DNA from: Polaromonas sp. C04
GTDB lineage: Bacteria; Pseudomonadota; Gammaproteobacteria; Burkholderiales; Burkholderiaceae_C
Reading direction: 5' to 3'
Assembly (NCBI RefSeq): GCF_002002705.1
Contig: NZ_MUNS01000039.1
Location: forward strand, 46,779-110,778
DNA: 64,000 bases
Part shown: one piece after another, positions 22,673 to 32,560 of the stretch
Numbering within the stretch: position 1 is the stretch's first letter
How the letters are laid out: each line of letters begins with the position of its first letter
Translations under genes and position numbers: made by a program
Notes under the pieces: generated by a model
Databases searched by the model: none
Seen by the model: only the letters and a program-made list of their open reading frames with translations
What the model was told of the DNA's origin: nothing

Positions 22673-22738
22673 CTACTATTGTTTTGATAGCTGCCTGCGC
22701 ATGAACAGCAAGGGCATGGGGCGTTTTTTCTTCAAAAA
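22673..22738 (-). repeat. Dispersed ~60-bp repeat, copy D (msrQ 3' end)
   Basis: Read on the minus strand: TTTTTGAAGAAAAAACGCCC, CATGCCCTTGCTG, GCGCAGGCAGCTATC, AAAACAATAGTAG. It encodes the last 20 residues of MsrQ and its TAG stop. Confidence 0.65.
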
Positions 22739-23328
22739 CTGGAGCAGGCGCCAGCCCAGCAGCCCGCTCACGATGGCGCCATACACCGCGACCTCGGCAA
22801 AGTTATGCTTGCCCGCGCGCATCCAGAAAAAATGCAGGATGCCCAGCCCCGCGATCAGATACACCAGCCGGTGCAGTGCCTGCCAGCGCCCCGCACCCAG
22901 CGCGCGGATGGCGCGGTTGAACGAGGTGGCCGCCAGCGGCGTGAGCAGCACAAAGGCCGAGAAACCGACCAGGATGAACGGGCGCTTGCCGATGTCCTTC
23001 GTGATGTCGGCGACGTCGAAGCCCTTGTCGAACCAGCTGTAGCTCAGCAGGTGCAGCACCCCATAAAAATAGACGAACAGTCCCAGCATGCGGCGAAAGC
23101 GTGCCAGCGCAGGCAGACGGGCCATCACGCGCAGCGGCGTGATGGCCAGCGTGAGGCACAGGAAACGCAGCGTCCAGTCGCCCGTGGCATGGAGCAGGTA
23201 CTCCGCCGGATTCGCCCCCAAGCCGTCGGTGAACGCGCCAACCACAAGCCATGCGAACGGCAGCAGCGCCAGCGCAAACAGCAATGGCTTGGCCGCAGGA
23301 TGCAGCAACAGTCTGGGCAGCGCCGCCA

Positions 23329-23329
<1 letters not shown>
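22676..23329 (-). CDS. msrQ: MsrPQ haem-binding membrane subunit
   Basis: Inner-membrane b-haem protein that feeds electrons to MsrP for repair of periplasmic methionine sulfoxide. 217 residues with about six helices in a ferric-reductase-like fold. Histidines in FYGVLHLLSY and WQALHRLVYLIAGLGILHF are likely haem ligands. Its ATG overlaps the msrP stop by one base. The C-terminal 20 residues are rich in Lys/Arg and are encoded by repeat copy D. Confidence 0.93.
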
Positions 23330-24327
<998 letters not shown>

Positions 24328-24384
24328 GGCAGTGTCCTTGTGTTCCCATGGGTCGTGGGACAGCCGCCATTCTTACAAAGTTCC

Positions 24385-25800
24385 CTACAGCGTGCCGTAG
24401 CTGTGCAGCCCGCTCAGGAACATGTTGACGCCCAGGAAGGCAAACGACGTGACCGCCAGCCCCGACAGCGCCCACCAGGCCGCCACGGTGCCGCGCAGGC
24501 CCTTCACCAGGCGCATGTGCAGCCAGGCGGCGTAGTTGAGCCAGACGATCAGCGCCCAGGTTTCCTTCGGGTCCCAGCTCCAGTAGCCGCCCCAGGCTTC
24601 GGCCGCCCACAAGGCGCCGAGCACGGTGGCCACGGTGAAGAAGGCAAAGCCGACGGCAATCGACTTGTACATCACGTCATCCAGCACCTCGACGCGGGGC
24701 AGGCGCTGCGCAATCCGCTTGCGGCCGAACAGAATGCCGGCGGCGATCAGCGCCGCGACCAGCGCGTAGCCGACCCAGTAGCTGCCGCCCGCCTGGGCCA
24801 CGCCGCGCTCGCGAAAGGCAATCGGCACGAAGCACAGCGCGATGCCCAGCAGCCAGATCGGCGTCAGCTTGTACCAGCGGGTCTCGGTGGCCTGCTTCTT
24901 GATCAGGTAGGCGAACGCCACCATGGCCGACAGGGAGAACGAGCCATAGCCGATGAAGTTGGCCGGCACATGCAGCTTCATCCACCAGCTCTTGAGCGCG
25001 GGCACCAGCGGTTGGATTTCGCTCGCGCCACGCACCACCGAATACCACAGCAGAAAGCCCACGGCCGCGCTGACCACCAGCATCACGAAGGCGCCCATCG
25101 CGCGCGTCTTGTACTGCGCTTCGAAGTACAGGTAGAACGCCGTCGTGAGCCAGGAGAACAGCACGAACACTTCGTACAGATTGCTGACCGGGATGTGGCC
25201 GACGTCGGCGCCGACCAGATAGCTCTCGTACCAGCGCACCATGGTGCCCGTGAGCGCCATGGTGATGGCCACCCAGGCAATGCGCGAGCCGATCAGCTCC
25301 ATCGTGCCGCCTTGCACCTTCAGCGCTGCCTCACCCGTCTGCGCGTGGCTCGCGCCCCCGTGCGTGGCACCCGCTTCACTGCCTTGCCCGCCGCCGAACA
25401 TGCCGAGCCAGTAGAACGTGGTGCTCATGAAGAACAGCAGGCTCATCCACAGGATGGCCGACTGACTGGACAGGAAATACTTGAGCCAGAACACGTTTTC
25501 GGCCTGCGACAGATGCGCCTGCCCGTCCACCTGGTACGACGCAATCGCCAGCAGCGAGAGCGCCACCACCACCATCATCAGCACGCGCACCGGGCGCCAG
25601 AACCAGCCCAGCCAGATGGCCGCCGGCATGGCGGCGAACAGGATGCCTTTTTCGTACACATCCATGTAGGCGCCGTAGCGCGACAGGGCAAACAGGCCGC
25701 CCGCCACGACCAGTGCGGCGAACAGCCAGTCGAGCCAGTTGCGCCGGGCAAAGAAACCTTCATGCAAGGTCAGGGTGATGCTGCTGGTCGCCGTATTCAT
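24385..25800 (-). CDS. ccsB: Cytochrome c maturation protein CcsB/CcsA (system II)
   Basis: Haem-handling membrane protein of system II cytochrome c biogenesis. 471 residues, multiple transmembrane helices, and the tryptophan-rich haem-binding motif WGGYWSWDPKETWALIVW near residue 400. It lies 9 bp after resB. Conserved histidines flank the motif (NYAAWLHMR). Needed for the c-type cytochromes encoded nearby (c4, and the NorC-like protein). Confidence 0.94.
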   Translation of the reverse strand: MNTATSSITLTLHEGFFARRNWLDWLFAALVVAGGLFALSRYGAYMDVYEKGILFAAMPAAIWLGWFWRPVRVLMMVVVALSLLAIASYQVDGQAHLSQAENVFWLKYFLSSQSAILWMSLLFFMSTTFYWLGMFGGGQGSEAGATHGGASHAQTGEAALKVQGGTMELIGSRIAWVAITMALTGTMVRWYESYLVGADVGHIPVSNLYEVFVLFSWLTTAFYLYFEAQYKTRAMGAFVMLVVSAAVGFLLWYSVVRGASEIQPLVPALKSWWMKLHVPANFIGYGSFSLSAMVAFAYLIKKQATETRWYKLTPIWLLGIALCFVPIAFRERGVAQAGGSYWVGYALVAALIAAGILFGRKRIAQRLPRVEVLDDVMYKSIAVGFAFFTVATVLGALWAAEAWGGYWSWDPKETWALIVWLNYAAWLHMRLVKGLRGTVAAWWALSGLAVTSFAFLGVNMFLSGLHSYGTL

Positions 25801-25809
25801 GCTATGTCC

Positions 25810-27936
25810 TTAGTCCTTTGCACCAATCAGTTTGTGCTTCAAATGATCGAACTCGCGATCGCCGTCCATGGTCTTGCGATTGGTCGACAGCGCCATGGTC
25901 GCGTGCGCCTTGTCGCCCTGCGGCGTGATCCAGACCCAGAGCCGGCGTTCGCGCACGTAGAGCATCGAGAACACGCCAAAAATCAGCAGGGCGCAGCCCA
26001 GATACACAATATTCTTGCCGGGCGCGCGGGCCACCTGGAACACGCTGGCCTGCACCTGCTTGAAATCCTTCAGCGCAAACGCCATGGGCGCAGGATACAG
26101 CTGCGCGTCGCTCAACGAAAGCACCGCCTGCGTCATGAAACTCTGCGTCTTCTCGCCAGGCACCAGCGCCGGCAAGCCGGCGCGCTCGCGCGTGATCTGT
26201 TCCAGCTCGAACAAGGTGCCATTCAGAATCCGGATCAGCACTTCGCCGGCGCGGGCGCGCTCCGCCTGGGGCACATTGGTCTCGATGAAGTCGGACACCG
26301 CCTGCAGGCCGCCGCGGTGGCCGTCCGGGCCGCCCTTGACGTCGGCCGCGCCTGCGAACAGGGTGAGCGCGCGCGAGGCCGACGCCGCCAGCTGACGCGC
26401 CAGCTCCGGCTTGGAGGGGTCCACGGCCTGGGCCGCATAGCGCCGCACGGCCTCCTCGCGCAGCACCGGGTCGGCCAGCGCGGCGCGCAACTGCATGAAC
26501 CCGTCCATGCTGCTGTGGTCATCGGCCGGCACGCGCAGGTAGCGGTAGGGTTCATCGGGCGTGTCACGCACGCCCAGCAGGAAGACCGGCACGCCGTCGC
26601 CCATGTCGACCGGCAGCATGTAGTTCTGGAATTCCCGGGCCTGGCCGGACGCATCGCGCAGCCGGTAGGTCACGCTGGGGCCGACGTTGCGCAGCGCCTT
26701 GTTGGTGGCCGACTTGTTGGCCGCCCCCAGGCTCGAATCGAGGGAGCTGCGCAAATTCACCTTGCGCACGTCGGTGCCGGTGCCGCCAGCCGCCCCGTCG
26801 CCAAAATTCTCCACGTTGATCACGCGCAGGCCGGTGTACTCCAGCGTGAGCTTGTCGTTGCCCTGGCCCTGGCCTTTCGTGAGCTGGGACGAGCCGCCGA
26901 TCACGCCCTCGATCTGGAACGGCTTGGTGGCCGCATTCATGGGCAGCGCCTGCAGCTTGACGCTGGAGCCGCCATCGTCAAAGCTGGACTGGTAGATCTC
27001 GACCCCGTCGTACTTGAACGGGTGATTCACCTCGATGCGGGCAGGCGTGGTCTGGCCCGTGGCCTTGTCGCGAATCACGACATCGCTGGCAAACAGCTTG
27101 GGCATGCCGGTCGAGTAGTACTCGACGATGAATTTCTTCAGCTCGATCGCAAACGGCAGGTCCTGCAGCACGATGCCGTCGGCCTGGTTGATGACCGCGG
27201 TGCTGGCCTGCTGGCCCTCGGCCACCAGCAAATTGCCGCGGAACGCCAGATTGTTGGAGGGCAGCCGGTGCTGCGGCTTCACGTCGGCAATCAGCCCGCC
27301 GCCGGTGTAGAGCGACTTGCCGGCCATCCACATCTGGGCCCGCACGACCAGGTCGCCATCGAGCAGCCCGCCCACGCACACCAGCACGATGGCGCTGTGG
27401 GCCGCGATGTAGCCCAGCTTGTTGATGGAGCCCGCCTTGGCCGCCACCATCCAGCCATTGCTGCGCTGTTGCAGCTTGACCTTCCAGCCGCCGCCCGCCA
27501 GTGTCTTGCCGACGCGTTGGGCCGCTGCTTCGGCCCCCTCGTCCAGCGCCGCTTCGGCCCGGTGGCCGAACGCCTGCAGGCTCTGCTCGCGGATGTCTTC
27601 CTTGTAGACCTTGAGGTCGGCCAGAATCTTGGGCGTATTGCGGGCAATGCACAGCGAAGTGCTGATCACCAGAAAGGCCAGGATCAGCAGGAACCACCAG
27701 GCGCTGTAGACCGAGTAAAGGTTGACCGCAGCAAAGACTTCGGCCCAGAACGGGCCGAATTGATTGACGTAGTTGCCGATGGGTTCGTGCTGCTTGAGCA
27801 CGGTGCCGATGACGGACGCGATGCAGATGATTGTCAGCAGCGAGATCGAAAAGCGCATCGACGACAGCAACTCGACGGCGGCGCGCAGCACGGGCGAGCG
27901 GGTCTTGACACGGAGTCCGTGGGTGGAAACTGACAT
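25810..27936 (-). CDS. resB: Cytochrome c biogenesis protein ResB/Ccs1 (system II)
   Basis: Partner of CcsB in the haem lyase complex. 708 residues from the ATG at 27936; the open frame can also start at a TTG at 27960. Three helices near the N-terminus (SISLLTIICIASVIGTVLKQ, YSAWWFLLILAFLVISTSLCI, IAAHSAIVLVCVGGLLDGDL), a large periplasmic domain, and a last helix near the C-terminus (IVYLGCALLIFGVFSMLYV) followed by RERRLWVWI. The 167 bp upstream (27937-28103) show no gene. Confidence 0.92.
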   Translation of the reverse strand: MSVSTHGLRVKTRSPVLRAAVELLSSMRFSISLLTIICIASVIGTVLKQHEPIGNYVNQFGPFWAEVFAAVNLYSVYSAWWFLLILAFLVISTSLCIARNTPKILADLKVYKEDIREQSLQAFGHRAEAALDEGAEAAAQRVGKTLAGGGWKVKLQQRSNGWMVAAKAGSINKLGYIAAHSAIVLVCVGGLLDGDLVVRAQMWMAGKSLYTGGGLIADVKPQHRLPSNNLAFRGNLLVAEGQQASTAVINQADGIVLQDLPFAIELKKFIVEYYSTGMPKLFASDVVIRDKATGQTTPARIEVNHPFKYDGVEIYQSSFDDGGSSVKLQALPMNAATKPFQIEGVIGGSSQLTKGQGQGNDKLTLEYTGLRVINVENFGDGAAGGTGTDVRKVNLRSSLDSSLGAANKSATNKALRNVGPSVTYRLRDASGQAREFQNYMLPVDMGDGVPVFLLGVRDTPDEPYRYLRVPADDHSSMDGFMQLRAALADPVLREEAVRRYAAQAVDPSKPELARQLAASASRALTLFAGAADVKGGPDGHRGGLQAVSDFIETNVPQAERARAGEVLIRILNGTLFELEQITRERAGLPALVPGEKTQSFMTQAVLSLSDAQLYPAPMAFALKDFKQVQASVFQVARAPGKNIVYLGCALLIFGVFSMLYVRERRLWVWITPQGDKAHATMALSTNRKTMDGDREFDHLKHKLIGAKD

Positions 27937-28103
27937 AGAGGTGGATTGTCGGTGACTCAAGCAGCAAGGGCGAGGCTATCCGCAGATAGGCCCGCCCCCG
28001 TCAGGGTTTGTTATTGGATGGCGACAGGCCGCCATAGGTTCCAGCACGACATCAGCGAATTGTTCAACCCAAGAACAAATCGCCCGCTCCCGTCCTCAAA
28101 AAA

Positions 28104-28757
28104 TCAACGCAGGCCGGCAATATAGTCGGCCAGCGCCTTGATTTCGCGGTCATTGAGCTTGGCGGCCACCTCGGACATGGGCAGGCTGTTCTTGCGCACG
28201 CCATCGCGAAACGCCGTGAGCTGCGCCGCGGTGTACTCGGCTTGCTGCCCGCTCAGGCGCGGATACTGGGAGGGAATGCCGGCGCCGTTGGGGCTGTGGC
28301 AGCCGGCACACGCCGGGATATGGCGGTCGGAATTGCCGCCGCGGTAAAGGTGCTCGCCGATCGCCACCAGATCCTTGTCCTTGGCAAATCCCGGCTTTTC
28401 CTTGTTCGAGGTGAGCCAGTAGGCGATGTTTTTCATGTCGTCATCGGACAGGGTGGCCGCCATGCCGGACATGATGGGGTTGGCGCGCTTGCCCGACTTG
28501 AAATCCTGCAGCTGTTTGATCAGGTACTCGGGGTGTTGCTGCGCCAGCTTGGGGTTGGCGGCAATGCTCGAATTGCCGTCGGCGCCGTGGCAGGCCGCGC
28601 ACACCGCCCCATAACTGGCCGCGCCCTTGACCAGGTCGGGCTTGGCGACCACTGCGGTGGCCGCCGCGGGAGCGGCAGACGCGTCGTCCGCAGCGAAGCT
28701 GGAAAGAGCGGGTGCTGCCAGCACGGCAGTCATCAACAAGGAGGCGAGCAACTTCAT
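28104..28757 (-). CDS. Di-haem cytochrome c4
   Basis: Periplasmic electron carrier of 217 residues with a signal peptide (ALSSFA) and two c-haem sites, CAACH (context GAVCAACHGADGN) and CAGCH (context IPACAGCHSPNGAG). Each half ends in an axial Met region (PIMSGMAATL and SLPMSEVA). It precedes resB-ccsB on the same strand, the usual betaproteobacterial arrangement, and diverges from engB. Confidence 0.92.
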   Translation of the reverse strand: MKLLASLLMTAVLAAPALSSFAADDASAAPAAATAVVAKPDLVKGAASYGAVCAACHGADGNSSIAANPKLAQQHPEYLIKQLQDFKSGKRANPIMSGMAATLSDDDMKNIAYWLTSNKEKPGFAKDKDLVAIGEHLYRGGNSDRHIPACAGCHSPNGAGIPSQYPRLSGQQAEYTAAQLTAFRDGVRKNSLPMSEVAAKLNDREIKALADYIAGLR

Positions 28758-28841
28758 ATGGGGAGGTCTGTTTATTTGCGCAAAACTGGCTGATTCTACA
28801 ATGAGGGTGCGTCTGTCCTTCCGGGCGGCCCCTCAAGATCG

Positions 28842-29612
28842 ATGACTATCACCTCCACACCGCACGCCCCCAAGGCCGCCGCGGGCCGCCCCGGCCCGCC
28901 TCCCCCGCTACCGGCGGACAGCAAAACGCCCGCCGTCATTGCGTCGGGCTGGCTGCACACCGCCAAATTCCTGACCACCGCGCCGCAGCTGCACCACCTG
29001 CCGGCGCTGGACGTGCCAGAAATTGCCTTTGTCGGGCGCTCCAATGCCGGCAAATCCACCTGCATCAACACCCTGACGCAGCAAAAGCAGCTGGCCTATG
29101 CCTCGAAAAAACCGGGCCGCACCCAGCACATCAACCTGTTCTCCTTGGGCAAGCAGGGCGTGACCGACGCCGTGCTGGCCGACCTGCCGGGCTACGGCTA
29201 CGCGGCCGTGCCCAAGCAGGACAAGATCCGCTGGCAGCAGGTGATGGCCAACTACCTGGTGACGCGCGAGAACCTGGTCGGCATCGTGCTCTTGTGCGAT
29301 CCGCGTCACGGGTTGACCGAACTCGACGAGATCCTGCTCGACGTGATCCGCCCGCGCGTCGAAGCCGGCCTGAAATTCCTGGTGCTGCTGACCAAGGCCG
29401 ACAAGCTCACGCGCGCCGAAGGTGCCAAGGTGCTGTCCATTGTGCGACTGCAGGCCGGCGGCGGCGAGGTCAAACTGTTCTCCGCGCTCAAGAAGCAGGG
29501 CGTGGACGAGGCGAGCCAATTGCTGTGGCAGTGGGCGCACCCGGCCGGCACCACACCCGCGACTCCCGCGCCGCCCAAAAACCCTGCGCTTGAGGGTGAA
29601 ACCGACGCCTAG
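28842..29612 (+). CDS. engB: Ribosome biogenesis GTPase EngB/YsxC
   Basis: GTPase for 50S subunit assembly. 256 residues. G1 GRSNAGKST (residues 64-72), G3 DLPGYGY, G4 TKAD, G5 FSALKKQG. N- and C-terminal extensions are Pro/Ala-rich. The TAG stop lies in dispersed repeat copy E. Confidence 0.95.
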   Translation: MTITSTPHAPKAAAGRPGPPPPLPADSKTPAVIASGWLHTAKFLTTAPQLHHLPALDVPEIAFVGRSNAGKSTCINTLTQQKQLAYASKKPGRTQHINLFSLGKQGVTDAVLADLPGYGYAAVPKQDKIRWQQVMANYLVTRENLVGIVLLCDPRHGLTELDEILLDVIRPRVEAGLKFLVLLTKADKLTRAEGAKVLSIVRLQAGGGEVKLFSALKKQGVDEASQLLWQWAHPAGTTPATPAPPKNPALEGETDA

Positions 29613-29653
29613 CCCTTGATCCACGGGCACTGGCAGCTACTGGATTTATAGCA
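29601..29653 (+). repeat. Dispersed ~60-bp repeat, copy E (engB stop)
   Basis: ACCGACGCCTAGCCCTTGAT, then GGCACTGGCAGCTAC and GGATTTATAGCAAG. The TAG in CCTAGCCC is the engB stop codon. The copy reaches to 12 bp before the next gene. Confidence 0.6.
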
Positions 29654-29664
29654 AGACGAGCCCC

Positions 29665-30600
29665 ATGATCGACACGTTTCTGCAACCCCTGCCGCACGGC
29701 ATCACCCTGAGCTGCCGCGCCACTGGCCTGCGCGGACGCCCCGTGCTGATGTTTTTGCACGGCTTTCCCGAAGCCGCCTTTGTCTGGGACGAACTGTTGC
29801 TGCACTTCGCCCGGCCCGAGAACGGCGGCTACCGCTGCGTGGCACCGAACCTGCGCGGCTTCGAGAAATCCAGCGCGCCCATGGAGGTCAGCGCCTACCG
29901 CCCCAAGCACCTGGTGCAGGACATCGCGGCGCTGATCGCGCTGGAAACCGCCACCGCGGGCGGCGCGCTGGCCTGCCTGGTGGCGCACGACTGGGGCGGC
30001 GCGGTGGCCTGGAACCTGGCGAACCAGCGGCCCGAACTCACGAAAACGCTGGCCATCGTCAATTCGCCGCATCCCGGCACGTTTTTGCGCGAGCTGCAGA
30101 CCAATCCGAAACAGCAGGCCGCCAGCGCCTACATGAACTTCCTGATTCGCCCCGACGCGGAGCAGCGGCTAGCGGAGAACGACTTCGAGCGCCTGTGGCC
30201 CTTCCTGACCAATGGCCCCAGCGGCGGCGCCGCGTCCTGGCTCACCGAATCGGTGAAGAATCAGTACCGCGCCGTCTGGGGCCCGCGCGCCGATGGCGGC
30301 AGCGGCTTGACGGGCGGCTGCAACTACTACCGCGCCTCGCCGCTGCGCCCGCCCCGGCCCGGGGACCCGGCCGCCGCCAGCGTGACCTTGCCGCGCGAGA
30401 TGCTGACCGTCGCGCTGCCGACCCTCGTGGTCTGGGCGCTGGACGACATCGCCCTGCCGCCCGAGTTGATCGACGGGCTCGGCGACTACGTCGCAGACCT
30501 GACGCTGCACACCGTGGCAGGGGCCACGCACTGGATCGTGCACGAGCAGCCGCATCGGGTGGCTCAGTACCTGCACGACTTTTTACTACAAAATAGATAG
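29665..30600 (+). CDS. Alpha/beta hydrolase (epoxide hydrolase-like)
   Basis: 311 residues. HGFPEAAFVWDELL gives the oxyanion HG motif. The nucleophile elbow VAHDWGGAVAWNL carries an aspartate, as in soluble epoxide hydrolases and haloalkane dehalogenases rather than the serine of esterases. The late acid is probably in VVWALDDIALPPE and the catalytic His in AGATHWIVHEQPHRV. The substrate is unknown. The last few residues (LLQNR) and TAG stop lie in repeat copy C. It follows engB by 52 bp. Confidence 0.85.
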   Translation: MIDTFLQPLPHGITLSCRATGLRGRPVLMFLHGFPEAAFVWDELLLHFARPENGGYRCVAPNLRGFEKSSAPMEVSAYRPKHLVQDIAALIALETATAGGALACLVAHDWGGAVAWNLANQRPELTKTLAIVNSPHPGTFLRELQTNPKQQAASAYMNFLIRPDAEQRLAENDFERLWPFLTNGPSGGAASWLTESVKNQYRAVWGPRADGGSGLTGGCNYYRASPLRPPRPGDPAAASVTLPREMLTVALPTLVVWALDDIALPPELIDGLGDYVADLTLHTVAGATHWIVHEQPHRVAQYLHDFLLQNR

Positions 30601-30655
30601 CGAAGTGCGCAGGCAGGGTAAGGGCTACAGGCCTTAAATGCTCAATAATTGAGAA
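30582..30655 (-). repeat. Dispersed ~60-bp repeat, copy C (hydrolase 3' end)
   Basis: Minus strand: ATTGAGCATTTAAGGCCTGT, AGCCCTTACCC, TGCGCACTTCGCTATC, TATTTTGTAGTAAA. It encodes the C-terminal residues and stop of the hydrolase (opposite strand) and fills most of the gap to the acyltransferase gene. Confidence 0.65.
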
Positions 30656-30670
30656 AGCCGGCGCGACCTG

Positions 30671-31543
30671 TCAATACACTGACGGCTCACCCGGCGGGCG
30701 CGTCTTGAAGCGCTTGTGCACCCAGTAGTACTGCTCGGGCATGGTGTCGATGTAGTCCTGCAGGCGCCGGTTCATCAGGGCCGTGTCGGCCACCACGTCG
30801 TCGCTCGGAAAGTCCAGCCAGGCCGGCAGCACCCGCGTCTCGTAGCCCTGCGCCGTGATGCGCGTGATGACCGGCACCACCTTGGCGCGCCCGAGCCGGG
30901 CAAAGCGCGACAGCGAGGGCACGGTGGCGGCCTGCACGCCATAGAAGGGCACGAAGATCGACTCCTGCGGCCCGAAATTCATGTCGGGCAGCAGATACAG
31001 CGGCTCGCCCGCGCGCAGGCTGGCCACGATGGTCTTGGTCCCGTCGAACCGGGTGAACAGCCGCGCGTTGCCAAAGCGCCGGCGCCCTTGCGAGATCCAG
31101 TCGTCGACGATCTCGTTGCGCTGCGGCGTGACGATGGTGTTGAAATTGCGCGGCACCTGCTGCGACAGGGCCGTGGCGCCGGCGTCCATGCCCAGAAAAT
31201 GCGGTGCAAAGATCAGGGTCGGCGCGTCGCCGGCTAGCTGCGCCACCTCCCCCGTGAGCTTGAGCCGCCTGAGCGTGACCTGCGGGCTCGCGTGCCAGAG
31301 CCAGCTGCGATCCAGCCAGGTCTGCGCAAAATAAATGAAGTTTTGCAGCACCAGCGCCCGCCGTTGCTGCGCAGTATGCTCCGGAAAACAGAGCATCAGG
31401 TTGGTGCTGGCAACGCGCCGGCGCGGCACCGCGAGCACATACAGCACGCAGCCCATGCCCCAGCCCAGGGCACGGATCCACGCCAGCGGCAGCCGGCTGA
31501 GCCCGCGCATGAACCATATTCCGCCATGACTTGCAATCTTCAT
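30671..31543 (-). CDS. Lipid A lauroyl acyltransferase homologue (LpxL/HtrB family), copy 1
   Basis: Inner-membrane acyltransferase of 290 residues that adds a secondary acyl chain to lipid A. The HX4D motif is HFLGMD, in IFAPHFLGMDAGA. An N-terminal helix and YYWVHKRFKTRPPGE at the C-terminus are typical of the family. The ATG at 31543 overlaps the stop of the upstream homologue (ATGA); a longer frame only gives non-homologous sequence. Paired with copy 2 in one operon. Confidence 0.9.
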   Translation of the reverse strand: MKIASHGGIWFMRGLSRLPLAWIRALGWGMGCVLYVLAVPRRRVASTNLMLCFPEHTAQQRRALVLQNFIYFAQTWLDRSWLWHASPQVTLRRLKLTGEVAQLAGDAPTLIFAPHFLGMDAGATALSQQVPRNFNTIVTPQRNEIVDDWISQGRRRFGNARLFTRFDGTKTIVASLRAGEPLYLLPDMNFGPQESIFVPFYGVQAATVPSLSRFARLGRAKVVPVITRITAQGYETRVLPAWLDFPSDDVVADTALMNRRLQDYIDTMPEQYYWVHKRFKTRPPGEPSVY

Positions 31544-32379
31544 ACGTCCAAAGTTTCCTTGCGCGGCTGCTTGTAGCGCGCGTAACCCCACAGGTACTGC
31601 TGGGGGCACTCGCGTACCAGCTGCTCCATCTCCCCGTTGATCTGCAGCACGGCCTGCGCCAGGTCCGGCGCCAGCGGCCGGGCCAGGCCGCGAAAGTGCA
31701 GACGATAACCCCGGCCCCAGGCCAGCCGCTCGCCCCAGGCCAGCAGCACGGTGGCGCCGCCCTGCTGCGCCAGCCGTGCGGCCAGCGTCATGGTGTACGC
31801 CTCGCGGCCAAAAAATGGCGCCCACAGGCCCTGGCCCTCGGGCGGCACCTGGTCGGGCAGCAGTCCCACGGCCTGGCCGCGGCGCATGGCCTTGAGCATC
31901 TTGCGCACGCCCGCCAGCGTGGTGGGCGCGGTATCCAGGCCCGGCCGATGGCGCGAGGACGCCACCACCTCGGCCAGCCAGGGCTGGCGCGCCGGGCGGA
32001 ACATCACGGTCAACAGGCCGTATTGCGCGCCATAGCGCGCGGCCACGGCCTGCGCCGTAACTTCAAAACAGCCGATATGCGGGGTCAGGAACACGATCCC
32101 GTGCCCGGCCTGATAAGCCGCCTCGATACAGGCCTCGTTGTCCCATTCCAGGCGCACCGGGCCGCCCAGCCACAGGCGCGGCAACTCCGACACCATGCGG
32201 CCGGCGTGGCCCACCGCCTGGCGGACGTCGCGCAAACGGTAGCCGGCCTGTGCCAGATTGGCCAGGAAGCGGCGGCGGTAGGTGGGTGAGGCCAGGAAGG
32301 TCAGCCAGCCCATCCACCAACCCAGGAGATGCAGTAGCCATAGCGGCAATATGGACAGGACGCGGAACAGGAAAAGCAT
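31540..32379 (-). CDS. Lipid A biosynthesis acyltransferase homologue (LpxL/LpxM family), copy 2
   Basis: 279 residues, same family as its downstream partner but clearly diverged from it. The catalytic motif reads HIGCFE (context FLTPHIGCFEV), so the acidic residue is Glu rather than Asp. LPDQVPPEGQGLWAPFFG and QYLWGYARYKQP are family blocks. Two tandem acyltransferases probably add the two secondary chains of hexa-acyl lipid A in a fixed order; which position each modifies is not visible. Confidence 0.88.
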   Translation of the reverse strand: MLFLFRVLSILPLWLLHLLGWWMGWLTFLASPTYRRRFLANLAQAGYRLRDVRQAVGHAGRMVSELPRLWLGGPVRLEWDNEACIEAAYQAGHGIVFLTPHIGCFEVTAQAVAARYGAQYGLLTVMFRPARQPWLAEVVASSRHRPGLDTAPTTLAGVRKMLKAMRRGQAVGLLPDQVPPEGQGLWAPFFGREAYTMTLAARLAQQGGATVLLAWGERLAWGRGYRLHFRGLARPLAPDLAQAVLQINGEMEQLVRECPQQYLWGYARYKQPRKETLDV

Positions 32380-32484
32380 GGGTTGACTACAATGCGGGGG
32401 TCGCTGAGTTACTGAACAACTTGCAGGGCGACCAGGGCCAGCCAGTATAGAGAAGCGGCGGGCCCGTTAAATAAGTCTGCTAAA

Positions 32485-32520
32485 GCGTTCGCCAGGGGGC
32501 TCCAAAGCCAGAGGCAACGC
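32485..32520 (+). promoter_or_regulatory. Structured element in the metK leader
   Basis: GCGTT (32485-32489) pairs with AACGC (32516-32520), enclosing a smaller hairpin GGCT-CCAA-AGCC (32498-32509). It ends 40 bp before the metK ATG. I do not recognise it as a described SAM- or SAH-binding RNA. The rest of 32380-32560 shows no gene. Confidence 0.3.
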
Positions 32521-32560
32521 AACAACGTATGGCCACTCGCAACACAGGAGCTTAAACACA

